Translations under genes and position numbers: made by a program | Notes under the pieces: generated by a model | What the model saw: the letters and a program-made list of their open reading frames with translations, nothing else | Database searches by the model: none | What the model was told of the DNA's origin: nothing | In this document: positions 32,463 to 40,846 of the stretch, piece by piece | How the letters are laid out: every line of letters begins with the position of its first letter | How positions within the stretch are numbered: the stretch's first letter is position 1 | Assembly (NCBI RefSeq): GCF_002007605.1 | Contig: NZ_CP019799.1 | Location: 2,954,001 to 3,018,000, forward strand | DNA: 64,000 nucleotides | From: Cellvibrio sp. PSBB023 | Lineage (GTDB): Bacteria; Pseudomonadota; Gammaproteobacteria; Pseudomonadales; Cellvibrionaceae | Direction: 5' to 3'

Positions 32463-35183
32463 TTAAAACTTATATTGCGCACCAACGTAGTACTGGCGGC
32501 CAGTTTGGTGATAGTAAGACAGGCGCTCATTGCTACCCATGTTACCAACCCACTGATCATCAGCTTCGTCAGTTAAATTCAAAGCTTCGAAAGTCACCTT
32601 CCAATTATCATTGATGGTGTAGTTGATCGTAGCATCGATATTCAAAGTGCCGTTTGTGCCCTCTTCATAGTTTCCATTTCGGCCAACTGCGGTAGTGAGA
32701 TAATCACTTCTGCTAACAAGCGATACACGCCCACCAAAGTTGTCTTGCTCATAATAGAGAGTTGCGGCATAAGTCTCGTCAGACAGGTTAACCAATGGGC
32801 TAGTACGCTCAACTAAGCGAGTTGTCGCATTTAAATAATCAAGATCAGAATCTACGGAAGTATAGGAAACAATCGCACCAAAGTTAGACCAAAAACCAGG
32901 CAAGAAAGTAAATGGTTGCTGGTAACTCACTTCATAACCAGTTAAATCGCCGCCTGGGCTATTCACTTGAGTACTGTAACCCCAATCAGCATCAGCAGTA
33001 CAACTTGTATTGCTGCCACATGCAGCAATCATTGTATCCAGAGACAAACCTAACTCAGCCATCAGATTGGTGTAGGTAGTACTCAAGCGAGCAGTCTGAG
33101 CAAAACTTTCTATCTCTTTTTGGAATAGAGTTACACCGATGCTTGCACCTTCAGCAAAGTACCACTCAAAACCCAAGTCATAGCTTTTTGCTTTCGTTGG
33201 CTCAAGATAAGGGTTACCACTACTTACAGTGAACGCATTACCCGAAACAGATACGTTTGTACTTGGAGCTAATGCCCCCAAACCTGCACGAGCAATACCT
33301 TCTGATGCCGCAAAGCGAACAAGAAAATCTTCTATGGGCTCTACAACAATATTAAGAGATGGCAAAGTGTCTGAGTAACTATGATCAACAGACAATCGAG
33401 TGCCAGCATTATCATAGCCAGCGGCGGTCTGGTCAGTTTCAAAACGTCTTACACCTATATCACCACGAACAGGTACGCCGGCTAATTCAAAATTGAAATC
33501 AGCTTGAACGTAAACACCAGTGGTTGTTTCATTGATGTCATAGATAGCGGCATACTGTTTCGTTAATGGCGCATCAAAAAGATTATTCGCTGACATGATT
33601 AATGCTCTATTTGGGATAAGCCAGTTACGACCATCACCCAGACCTGAATCATATTCAACAATATAATCGGCATTCGATTGAATATTTACACCTTGAGTAC
33701 CTTCGTTGATTCGACTTTCAGTTGTACTGAAATTGAAGTCCTTATAATCAACACCGGCTTTGAGCTTAATGGACTCTGTGGCATCAAACTCGAATGCAAG
33801 AGTACCTGCATCGTTTTCATTGATTGTTGCCTGTGGACGCTGTCTGATACTGCTGGTAACCCATGAAGATTTGTTGTATGCACTATCACCAAAGGTCAAC
33901 ACAGGACTATCGTAATCACGATAGTCATAAGTAAAGTCCTGACCATTTGCGATCATAATAACGGTATTTTGAATAGGATTATCATAATCAGATTTGGTTG
34001 TGCCAATCATTGCTTTAGCACGGAAACGATCAGTAAAGTCTTGTTTCAATGTTACTGTTGTTTGCGAGAAGTCAGTTGACATCTCATCAAAACGATTTTC
34101 GGACCACAAACGAGCGTTATCAATGTCAGCATAGACAAGATTACCATTAGCGATTTCATAATCTCTAACGATCATATTCATCGTTGGATTTGCCGCATTA
34201 CTGCCAATAGTACCGTTAAGAACGGTTGAGAAAAATGTCTCTTCGCGAGTTGCATCGAATTTTGCAAACAAGGAGTCAACACTAATCTCCGTAGAATCAG
34301 TTGGCCTGAACTGTAATGACAGGCTTGCACCTAGGCGCTCCAGCTCATGTTTGTATGAATCGTAACGAGGAAGACGTGGGTGAAATGCAGTGTTAATTTC
34401 ATCGCTCGCAGCAATAACCACTGGAGTTGCATCACTGCTTAATTGGCGACGATTAAAACGATCACCCGCCGCATTTGACCAGCGCCCGGTACTTGTACCA
34501 TCATCTTGAACTTGGCGCTCAGAGTAAGATAAAGAAAACAGTGCGCCAAACTTTCCATCAGCAAAAATGTTGCTTACCAGAAATGCAGCACTGGGATCTG
34601 TTTTTTCTGAAAGATCGTTATAGCCTAACGAACTAGAAGCTGTTAACACAAAGCCATCATAATCAAAAGGCTGCGCTGCTTTCAGATCAACAGTTGCTCC
34701 CAAAGACCCCTCTTGCACTTCAGCGCTATTTGTTTTGCGTACAGTCAAAGAGCTAAACAAATCAGAAGAAAAGGTATTAAAGTCAAAACCGCGCCCACGA
34801 TTATTACCACCTACCGCATCTGTACCACCAGTAGTGGCAACAGTTTCCATACCATTCAAACGAACAGTCGTAAAGGTTGGACCTAAGCCACGAACGGTAA
34901 TACCACGCCCTTCACCACCAGAGCGCTGAATAGCAACACCCGGAACACGCTGCAACGATTCCGCAAGGTTGTTATCTGGAAACTCAGCAATATCTGATGC
35001 GACAATTGCATCAACAAAACCAGATGAGTTCTTTTTGATATTAAGCGCGTTATTCAAACTCTCACGGAAGCTGCCAGTTACAACAACCTCTTCCAACGTA
35101 CTGTCATCTTGCGCATAGGTAGACACAGGCACCACACAAGCTGCCATGGCCAACACAAGTGGATTAAACGTAAACTTTCTCAT
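32463..35183 (-). CDS. TonB-dependent receptor of the pectin locus
   Basis: A 906-residue outer-membrane receptor. Sec signal (VVPVSTYAQ), TonB box LEEVVVTGSF, plug motifs EFPDNNLAESLQRVPGVAIQR and VRGLGPTFTTVRLNGM, and a barrel ending YYVGAQYKF. It belongs to the same Caulobacter-type family as the 7.4-10.4 kb receptor but differs in sequence. Placed between GH28 and the GH105 fusion, kduI and kduD, all on the same strand, it very likely imports oligogalacturonides or rhamnogalacturonan fragments. GGGGAA lies 6-7 bases before the ATG. The upstream region has nested inverted repeats that could be operator sites. Confidence 0.93.
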   Translation of the reverse strand: MRKFTFNPLVLAMAACVVPVSTYAQDDSTLEEVVVTGSFRESLNNALNIKKNSSGFVDAIVASDIAEFPDNNLAESLQRVPGVAIQRSGGEGRGITVRGLGPTFTTVRLNGMETVATTGGTDAVGGNNRGRGFDFNTFSSDLFSSLTVRKTNSAEVQEGSLGATVDLKAAQPFDYDGFVLTASSSLGYNDLSEKTDPSAAFLVSNIFADGKFGALFSLSYSERQVQDDGTSTGRWSNAAGDRFNRRQLSSDATPVVIAASDEINTAFHPRLPRYDSYKHELERLGASLSLQFRPTDSTEISVDSLFAKFDATREETFFSTVLNGTIGSNAANPTMNMIVRDYEIANGNLVYADIDNARLWSENRFDEMSTDFSQTTVTLKQDFTDRFRAKAMIGTTKSDYDNPIQNTVIMIANGQDFTYDYRDYDSPVLTFGDSAYNKSSWVTSSIRQRPQATINENDAGTLAFEFDATESIKLKAGVDYKDFNFSTTESRINEGTQGVNIQSNADYIVEYDSGLGDGRNWLIPNRALIMSANNLFDAPLTKQYAAIYDINETTTGVYVQADFNFELAGVPVRGDIGVRRFETDQTAAGYDNAGTRLSVDHSYSDTLPSLNIVVEPIEDFLVRFAASEGIARAGLGALAPSTNVSVSGNAFTVSSGNPYLEPTKAKSYDLGFEWYFAEGASIGVTLFQKEIESFAQTARLSTTYTNLMAELGLSLDTMIAACGSNTSCTADADWGYSTQVNSPGGDLTGYEVSYQQPFTFLPGFWSNFGAIVSYTSVDSDLDYLNATTRLVERTSPLVNLSDETYAATLYYEQDNFGGRVSLVSRSDYLTTAVGRNGNYEEGTNGTLNIDATINYTINDNWKVTFEALNLTDEADDQWVGNMGSNERLSYYHQTGRQYYVGAQYKF

Positions 35184-35355
35184 AGCTATTCCCCATCTTT
35201 TATTGTGATTAAATACATTGAGCTAGCGGAGCTGTGTCAACGCATTTTTATGGTTTCTGCGCTGACGGTTTTCACAAACATCACAGACCGTTACGCCATA
35301 AAAGCAATACATCTGTTTTTATTTGTAATTCTTTCATCAACTGGATTAACCCTAG

Positions 35356-35433
35356 TTGATACAAGGCCACTTTGATTAATTCAGTTAAAAAAAGTGGCCA
35401 TTTAGTTGTTTATAGTTAATTTTGTTGTATCAA
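35356..35433. promoter_or_regulatory. Nested inverted repeats upstream of the pectin TonB receptor
   Basis: Outer arms TTGATACAA (35356-35364) and TTGTATCAA (35425-35433) surround inner arms GGCCACTTT (35365-35373) and AAAGTGGCC (35391-35399). The outer arms resemble GntR/FadR-type half-sites. About 170-250 bases upstream of the receptor start. Confidence 0.45.
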
Positions 35434-35469
35434 AAACAATACAAATTACTTCACGCTGTAAAAGCGCTA

Positions 35470-36927
35470 TCACACTTTAAACGGAACGCCTTTAATCGTG
35501 ACATTAGTGGCTGAGAAGTCTTCCAGCTGCTCCAACAATCCAACATCCTGCACTTGTTTAAAGTGACAATTGGTAAGGTGCAGGTTTTGAATCGGCGAGC
35601 GTTTGTAACCACGCACCTGAAAGACATGTTTGGCGTTTTCGCAGTGCAAATCACGAATATCGATATTGCGCACCGTGGGTGTAAACTTACCGGCATCGCC
35701 CTCTTCGTAGTCAAAGTCGATAACAATGGCGGTTGTCACTTCACCAATCGTGATATCACGCAAGAAGAAATTTTCGATCACACCGCCACGCACGGAATTG
35801 GTTTTAATGCGAATGCCGCGATCCAGATCCGGGCTGCTCATTTCACAATGCTCGACAAAAACATTGCGCACACCGCCAGAAATTTCGCTGCCAATCACCA
35901 CACCACCGTGACCTTCACGCATTTTGCAGTGACTGATCACTACATTTTCCGTTGGTACATTCAAACGACGACCATCGGCATTGCGCCCGGATTTAATAGC
36001 GATGCAGTCATCACCCGTGTCAAACAGACAATTTTTGATCACAACGTTTTTGCAGGATTCAGGGTCACAACCATCGGAGTTGGGGCCATGGCTAACACAG
36101 CTAACACCATCAACAGTGACGTTTTCACACAGCACCGGATTGAGTAGCCAGAAAGGCGCGTTGGTAATGGTCACGCCTTCAATCAATACATTTTTACAGG
36201 CGTAGGGCTGGATGAAGGGTGGACGTAAATTGGCGCCATCGGCATAGATACGCTCGGCAACCGGCACACCATTTTCCATATCCGCCATCAACTTATCGCG
36301 TGCGGCATCCTGGGTTGGAAAACCAGGCACACTCCAGTCGGTGCCGCCCTTCCAGGCGCCACCTTTCCAGGGCCACCAGGTAGTGCGATTTGCCTGACCA
36401 TCCAACACACCTTTACCCGTAATGGCGATATTGGTTTGGCCGTAGGCATAAATGAGCGGCGAATAACCCATTAACTCCATGCCTTCCCAGCGGGTAAACA
36501 CCGCAGGTAAGTAGGCATTAGGGTCTGTAATGAAGAGAACCCGCGCACCTTCAGCAATGTGCAGGTTGATGTTGGACAAGAGGTGAATGGGACCGGTCAG
36601 GTAGTCACCATCGGCGATGAGCACTTTGCCGCCACCGGCATCGTGGCACGCCTGAATGGCGGCCGCAAACGCCTTGCTATTGTCGTGCTTACCATCGGCT
36701 TTGGCGCCAAAGCGACGAACATCGAAGGTACGCTCAGGGAATTCGGGAACCTGCACTTGCTGGCGAATCTCTTCCGCCTTGCGCCAGGCGTCGGCAGAGA
36801 AAGCGGCGGGAGCCTTGCGGCTGCTGCAAGCAGATAAACTGGTTAAGGTCGCTGATCCGGCCAAACCTGCGAGGGTTAAACCGAGAAACGTGCGACGATT
36901 AGGCTGTTGAAGGCAATAGTCAGTCAC
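35470..36927 (-). CDS. GH28 polygalacturonase with Tat-type lipoprotein signal
   Basis: A 485-residue right-handed beta-helix enzyme. All four GH28 motifs are seen: NSDG (in HGPNSDGCDPES), TGDDC, REGHGG and RIKTN. The N-terminus NRRTFLGLTLAGLAG is a twin-arginine signal followed by a lipobox-like LSAC. It should cleave homogalacturonan or release galacturonate from its ends; this subtype, with a long N-terminal region (PEFPERTFDVRRFGAKADGKHDNSKAF), is often exo-acting. GTG at 36927 is chosen since it starts just before the Tat motif. The ATGs further upstream (37026) would give a signal with 30 extra residues. Two LacI-type operators lie about 205-250 bases upstream. Confidence 0.9.
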   Translation of the reverse strand: MTDYCLQQPNRRTFLGLTLAGLAGSATLTSLSACSSRKAPAAFSADAWRKAEEIRQQVQVPEFPERTFDVRRFGAKADGKHDNSKAFAAAIQACHDAGGGKVLIADGDYLTGPIHLLSNINLHIAEGARVLFITDPNAYLPAVFTRWEGMELMGYSPLIYAYGQTNIAITGKGVLDGQANRTTWWPWKGGAWKGGTDWSVPGFPTQDAARDKLMADMENGVPVAERIYADGANLRPPFIQPYACKNVLIEGVTITNAPFWLLNPVLCENVTVDGVSCVSHGPNSDGCDPESCKNVVIKNCLFDTGDDCIAIKSGRNADGRRLNVPTENVVISHCKMREGHGGVVIGSEISGGVRNVFVEHCEMSSPDLDRGIRIKTNSVRGGVIENFFLRDITIGEVTTAIVIDFDYEEGDAGKFTPTVRNIDIRDLHCENAKHVFQVRGYKRSPIQNLHLTNCHFKQVQDVGLLEQLEDFSATNVTIKGVPFKV

Positions 36928-37430
36928 TGATGTTGGCTCTCGTGTTGTCTGCCACTGCTGTAGCTTTTTATGAATGTTCGGTGCATTTATCCAGCACAGA
37001 GGTGCCAAAGAGATACACATCCTCATATAGAGTGAAAAACATTCTGGATGTCATGTTGGATAAATGCAACCTGCGCTCCCAAAAAATTCCCCAAAAATCC
37101 TTTTTTGAGTATTTTTTTCCCACCTTGCCATATGTATACGTTTACATTTAATAAGCAATTGATTTGTAAACGTATACATACAAACATCGATAAAAATAAT
37201 TTAAGAAAATTTTAATTTCCCAAAAAGATAAATCATCCTAATTTTTTGAAATTTAGTGACAAATTGTCACTTATTAAACAAGTGCATTTTGTGTAACAGG
37301 CTAAAATGACCTTTGCCTCCAAATGAAATCGGTTACATTGCGGTTTTTTGCCATTTTCGATGGGTTGTGGAGTGAATTTTTCCAGCGTAGATTTGATCCC
37401 GGTATTGACCGAATACCATTGCCGATTTTG
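36928..37430. other. Gene-free divergent region between GH28 and the uxaA-type gene
   Basis: Apart from the paired operators at 37133-37178 it holds only AT-rich sequence on the left and, from about 37310, a region that ends in an orphan terminator (37431-37455). Open frames here are short and have no ribosome-binding sites. Confidence 0.45.
37133..37178. promoter_or_regulatory. Paired LacI-type operators upstream of GH28 and the uxaA-type gene
   Basis: TGTATACGTTTACA (37133-37146) and TGTAAACGTATACA (37165-37178) are inverted copies with centres 32 bases apart, about three helical turns. Both match the TGTAAACGTTTACA pattern of LacI/GalR-family sites. The same spacing is found at 52271-52316. 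Confidence 0.7.
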
Positions 37431-37455
37431 AGGCGCCGCAAGGCGCCTTTTTTTT
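37320..37455 (+). ncRNA. Candidate small RNA ending at an orphan terminator
   Basis: A stem-loop GGTATT-GACCG-AATACC (37401-37417) is followed 13 bases later by an intrinsic terminator, AGGCGCC-GCAA-GGCGCCT plus a T-run (37431-37455). No coding frame ends before it, so a short plus-strand RNA is a sensible reading. The 5' end is a guess; no good promoter boxes were identified. Confidence 0.3.
37431..37455 (+). terminator. Intrinsic terminator without an upstream gene
   Basis: AGGCGCC (37431-37437) and GGCGCCT (37442-37448) around GCAA, then a run of T to 37455. It lies in the gap upstream of the uxaA-type gene and on the same strand, so it could also attenuate that gene. Confidence 0.75.
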
Positions 37456-37663
37456 CAGGGCTGAAAAAGTGAGGCGACGCAAGCTGCCAATACGCGAGAA
37501 GTTCAGGTGCGAACTACACTTCTATAAGGCATAGCAGACCAAGGCTCGCCCGCACTGCCACAGGTAGTGAATATAATCAGCGCACTTACCCTGGGTGCAC
37601 ATCCCGTGTATCCGTCTGAGTGCACCACCTTCCATCGGTTAACCCATTTAGAGAGAGATCAGC

Positions 37664-39184
37664 GTGAATAGCATTATTGTGTTGCATGACAGTGATAACG
37701 TCGGAATTTGCAAGGTAGCGCTGCCCGCTGGTGTTTTGTTCGTAGAGAAGGATGTCACATTGCTTAATGACATCCCCGCCATGCACAAAGTGGCAATACG
37801 CCCTATTACCCAAGGTGAGGCCATCCTGAAATATGGCCAGACCATCGGCTTTGCCAGCCGCGACATAGCCGCTGGCGAGCATGTCCATGTACACAATTGT
37901 GTAATGGGCGAGTGGGAAAAAGATTACGGCTTCAGCAAAGAAGCCAAAGCCACCAACTTTGTTCCCCTTGAACAGCGCGCGACCTTTCAGGGCTACAAAC
38001 GCCCCAATGGCAAGGTCGGTACACGCAATTATGTGGGCATTCTCACCACGGTTAACTGCTCGGCCACTGTCGCTAAAGCGATTGCCCAGCATTTCACCTT
38101 CTCCGGCGAGCTGGATAAGTACCCAAACATCGATGGCGTAGTAGCCATGACTCACGACAGCGGCTGTGGCATGCGCTCCGACGGTGAAGGCTACGAGACA
38201 CTGCGTCGCACATTTAACGGCTATGCGCGTCACCCGAACTTTGGTGGCGTCATGATGGTTGGCCTGGGCTGCGAAACCATGCAAATCCAGCGCGTAATGG
38301 AAGAGTGCGGCCTGGCCGATTCCAAAACCTTTACCGCCTTTACTATCCAGGATGTTGGCGGCACTCGCATTGCTATTGAAAAAGGCATTGAAACGCTGCG
38401 CGCCATGCTGCCACTGGTCAATGAGTGCCAGCGCGAAACCGTACCAGCCAGCGAATTGGTGATTGGCCTGCAATGTGGCGGGTCAGACGCACTGTCCGGC
38501 GTAACCGCTAACCCATCGCTTGGTATTGCGGGCGATATTCTGGTGCGCCATGGCGGCACAGTGATTTTGTCGGAGACGCCGGAAATTTTTGGCGCCGAGC
38601 ATTTATTGACTCGCCGCGCGCAATCACCGGAAATCGCGCAAAAGTTGTTGGATCGTATTGAGTGGTGGAAAGATTACACTGCACGCAATGATTTTGAATT
38701 GAATAACAATCCATCTCCCGGTAACAAAGCGGGTGGATTGACCACCATTATTGAAAAATCCCTCGGTGCTCAAGCCAAGAGTGGCTCCACCAATTTAACG
38801 GATGTTTTCCTCTACGGCGAAGAAATTACTACCAAGGGTTTTGTGTTTATGGATAGCCCGGGTTACGACCCGGTATCCGCTACAGGTCAGGTTGCATCCG
38901 GCGCACAAATTTTGTGTTTCACCACCGGTCGCGGCTCGGCATTTGGTTGCAAACCTGCCCCCAGTATCAAGCTGGCCACCAACAGTAAAATCTATACCCA
39001 TATGAATGAGGATATGGATTTGAACTGCGGCAAAGTGATTGATGGTGAATTGACGCTGGAGCAATCCGGACAAGAAATTTTTGAAGAAATTCTCGCGGTT
39101 GCCTCCGGCAAAAAAACCAAAAGCGAATTGCTTGGCTATGGCGACAATGAATTTATCCCCTGGAAAATCGGGGCGGTGGTTTAA
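37664..39184 (+). CDS. uxaA: UxaA-family altronate (or galactarate) dehydratase
   Basis: A 506-residue member of the UxaA/GarD family. The small SAF-like N-terminal domain (to about 90) holds HKVAIRPITQGEAILKYG and GEHVHVHN. The large domain holds GTRNYVGILTTVNCSA, HDSGCGMRSDG, VGLGCE, RETVPASELVIGLQCGGSDALSGVTANPSLG, NPSPGNKAGGL and FTTGRGSAFG. With pectin catabolism around it, dehydration of altronate (from galacturonate) to 2-keto-3-deoxygluconate is the likely reaction. Several stretches resemble GarD, so galactarate is an alternative. Starts with GTG behind GAGAGAGA. It is divergent from GH28 and may share the LacI-type operators, although a terminator at 37431-37455 stands between. Confidence 0.85.
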   Translation: MNSIIVLHDSDNVGICKVALPAGVLFVEKDVTLLNDIPAMHKVAIRPITQGEAILKYGQTIGFASRDIAAGEHVHVHNCVMGEWEKDYGFSKEAKATNFVPLEQRATFQGYKRPNGKVGTRNYVGILTTVNCSATVAKAIAQHFTFSGELDKYPNIDGVVAMTHDSGCGMRSDGEGYETLRRTFNGYARHPNFGGVMMVGLGCETMQIQRVMEECGLADSKTFTAFTIQDVGGTRIAIEKGIETLRAMLPLVNECQRETVPASELVIGLQCGGSDALSGVTANPSLGIAGDILVRHGGTVILSETPEIFGAEHLLTRRAQSPEIAQKLLDRIEWWKDYTARNDFELNNNPSPGNKAGGLTTIIEKSLGAQAKSGSTNLTDVFLYGEEITTKGFVFMDSPGYDPVSATGQVASGAQILCFTTGRGSAFGCKPAPSIKLATNSKIYTHMNEDMDLNCGKVIDGELTLEQSGQEIFEEILAVASGKKTKSELLGYGDNEFIPWKIGAVV

Positions 39185-39191
39185 AGAATAC

Positions 39192-39217
39192 ATTCCCCCT
39201 TTGCAAAAAGGGGGGAT
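39192..39217. repeat. Intergenic hairpin repeat, copy 3
   Basis: ATTCCCCCTTT and AAAGGGGGGAT around TGCAAAA, 8 bases past the uxaA-type stop. Same C-run / TTTGCAAA / G-run layout as the repeats at 19227-19270 and 20681-20732. Confidence 0.6.
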
Positions 39218-39277
39218 TCCCGCCCTTAAAAAAACAATAACCGGAAACATCCGGCCACTACTAGAAAGCAAATGACG

Positions 39278-39310
39278 GTGCCTGCAAAGGCGTTACCACA
39301 AAACAGGCAC
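39278..39310. repeat. Hairpin in the leader of pntAA
   Basis: GTGCCTG (39278-39284) and CAGGCAC (39304-39310) flank a loop of 19 bases. A second small repeat CATCAAT/ATTGATG follows. Possible mRNA leader structure or the end of the uxaA transcript. Confidence 0.3.
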
Positions 39311-39374
39311 ATCAATAACCCATTGATGGATTCTGTGCTGCCAAACATTTGCCATCACCAACGAGACGACAACA

Positions 39375-40532
39375 ATGAAAATAGTCATCACCAAAGAGAG
39401 ACGCGCGCACGAACGCCGTGTTGCCGCAACCCCTGACACCGTAAAAAAATTTATCGCCCTGGGTTTTGATGTGGCAGTTGAACAGGATGCAGGTATTAAC
39501 AGCCGCATCAGCAACCAAGCCTATCAAGACGCAGGCGCCACCATCAGTGCAGATATTGTCAGCCTGCTTGGCAGCGCCGATATCCTCTTAAAAGTACAGC
39601 GCCCACTGCTTGCCGGTGAAGGCGAGATTAACGAACTCGCCTTGATGAAACGCGGCGCACTGCTGATCGCCATGCTCTCGCCCTACGCCGAACCCAGCGC
39701 GATTCAGCAATATGCCGATGCCGGTATCACTGCGCTCACGCTGGAATTTGTACCGCGCATTACCCGTGCGCAATCCATGGACGTACTCAGCTCACAATCC
39801 AACCTCGCCGGTTATCGCGCGGTATTGGAAGCCATCAATGTCTATGACCGCGCTATGCCAATGATGATGACCGCGGCGGGAACTATTGCACCGGCGCGCG
39901 TGATGGTACTCGGTGCCGGTGTTGCCGGTTTGCAGGCCATCGCCACGGCCAAACGCCTGGGCGCTATTGTGTCAGCGACCGATGTGCGCGCCGCTTCCAA
40001 AGAACAAGTGGAAAGCCTCGGCGGAAAATTTGTGATGGTGGAGAGCGACGAAGTAAAAAATGCGGAAACCGCCGGTGGTTACGCCAAAGAAATGAGCGAT
40101 GACTACAAACGTCGCCAAGCTGAATTGGTTGCCGAGACCTTAAAAAAACAAGACATCGCCATTTGCACCGCATTAATTCCCGGTCGTAAAGCACCGACAC
40201 TGATTAATGATGAGATGGTACACAGCATGCGCCCGGGCTCAGTCATTGTCGATCTCGCCGCAGAACAAGGCGGCAACTGCACCCTGACCAAACCGGGTGA
40301 AGTGGTAGAAATTAACGGCGTGACAATTATCGGCCTATTTAATATTCCCAGCCGCTTATCGGCTGATGCCAGTGCGCTCTACGCCAAAAATATTTTGAAT
40401 TTTGTAACCCCCATGATCGACGCGGATAAACAATTCACCGTGAATTGGCAGGATGAAATTATTGCCGCCACTGTGCTCACGCGCGACGGAAATATTGTTC
40501 ACCCCAACTTCAAACCAACCAGTGCGGCGTAA
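39375..40532 (+). CDS. pntAA: Proton-translocating transhydrogenase, subunit alpha part 1
   Basis: A 385-residue soluble NAD-binding subunit (domain I) of the transhydrogenase, which couples proton entry to hydride transfer from NADH to NADP+. It shows ITKERRAHERRVAATPDTV at the start, RITRAQSMDVLSSQSNLAGYRAV, the Rossmann motif VLGAGVAGLQAIATAKRLGA, TALIPGRKAPTLI and MRPGSVIVDLAAEQGGN. The split of alpha into two genes (this plus the 99-residue membrane part) is normal in many Gram-negative bacteria. First gene of a tight pntAA-pntAB-pntB operon ending at a terminator. It may supply NADPH for growth on uronates. Confidence 0.96.
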   Translation: MKIVITKERRAHERRVAATPDTVKKFIALGFDVAVEQDAGINSRISNQAYQDAGATISADIVSLLGSADILLKVQRPLLAGEGEINELALMKRGALLIAMLSPYAEPSAIQQYADAGITALTLEFVPRITRAQSMDVLSSQSNLAGYRAVLEAINVYDRAMPMMMTAAGTIAPARVMVLGAGVAGLQAIATAKRLGAIVSATDVRAASKEQVESLGGKFVMVESDEVKNAETAGGYAKEMSDDYKRRQAELVAETLKKQDIAICTALIPGRKAPTLINDEMVHSMRPGSVIVDLAAEQGGNCTLTKPGEVVEINGVTIIGLFNIPSRLSADASALYAKNILNFVTPMIDADKQFTVNWQDEIIAATVLTRDGNIVHPNFKPTSAA

Positions 40533-40544
40533 CGGGAGATCATC

Positions 40545-40844
40545 ATGGAAGCCAATTTTGTTTCGCAGTTATCGATTTTTGTGCTCGCTATTTTTGTCGG
40601 CTACTACGTGGTGTGGAGTGTGACTCCTGCCCTGCACACCCCGCTCATGGCAGTGACCAATGCCATTTCCAGCGTGATTATTGTAGGTGCATTAATTGCT
40701 GTGGGGCCGGAAGGCATGAGCCTGTCAAAAGTGTTGGGCTTTTGCGCCATGGTATTAGCAGCTATTAATATTTTTGGTGGATTTACCGTCACCCACCGCA
40801 TGCTCGCTATGTATAAAAAGAAAAATAAAGCAGGGGAGAAATAA
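40545..40844 (+). CDS. pntAB: Proton-translocating transhydrogenase, subunit alpha part 2
   Basis: A 99-residue membrane protein with three or four hydrophobic segments (LSIFVLAIFVGYYVVWSV, SSVIIVGALIAVG, VLGFCAMVLAAINIFGGFTVTHRML). It forms part of domain II, the proton channel. GGGAGA lies 6 bases before the ATG; it begins 12 bases after pntAA and ends 2 bases before pntB. Confidence 0.96.
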   Translation: MEANFVSQLSIFVLAIFVGYYVVWSVTPALHTPLMAVTNAISSVIIVGALIAVGPEGMSLSKVLGFCAMVLAAINIFGGFTVTHRMLAMYKKKNKAGEK

Positions 40845-40846
40845 TT

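Noticed and set aside
37586..38473. 295-codon minus-strand open frame
   Set aside because: It is antisense to the uxaA-type gene, whose family motifs are unambiguous.
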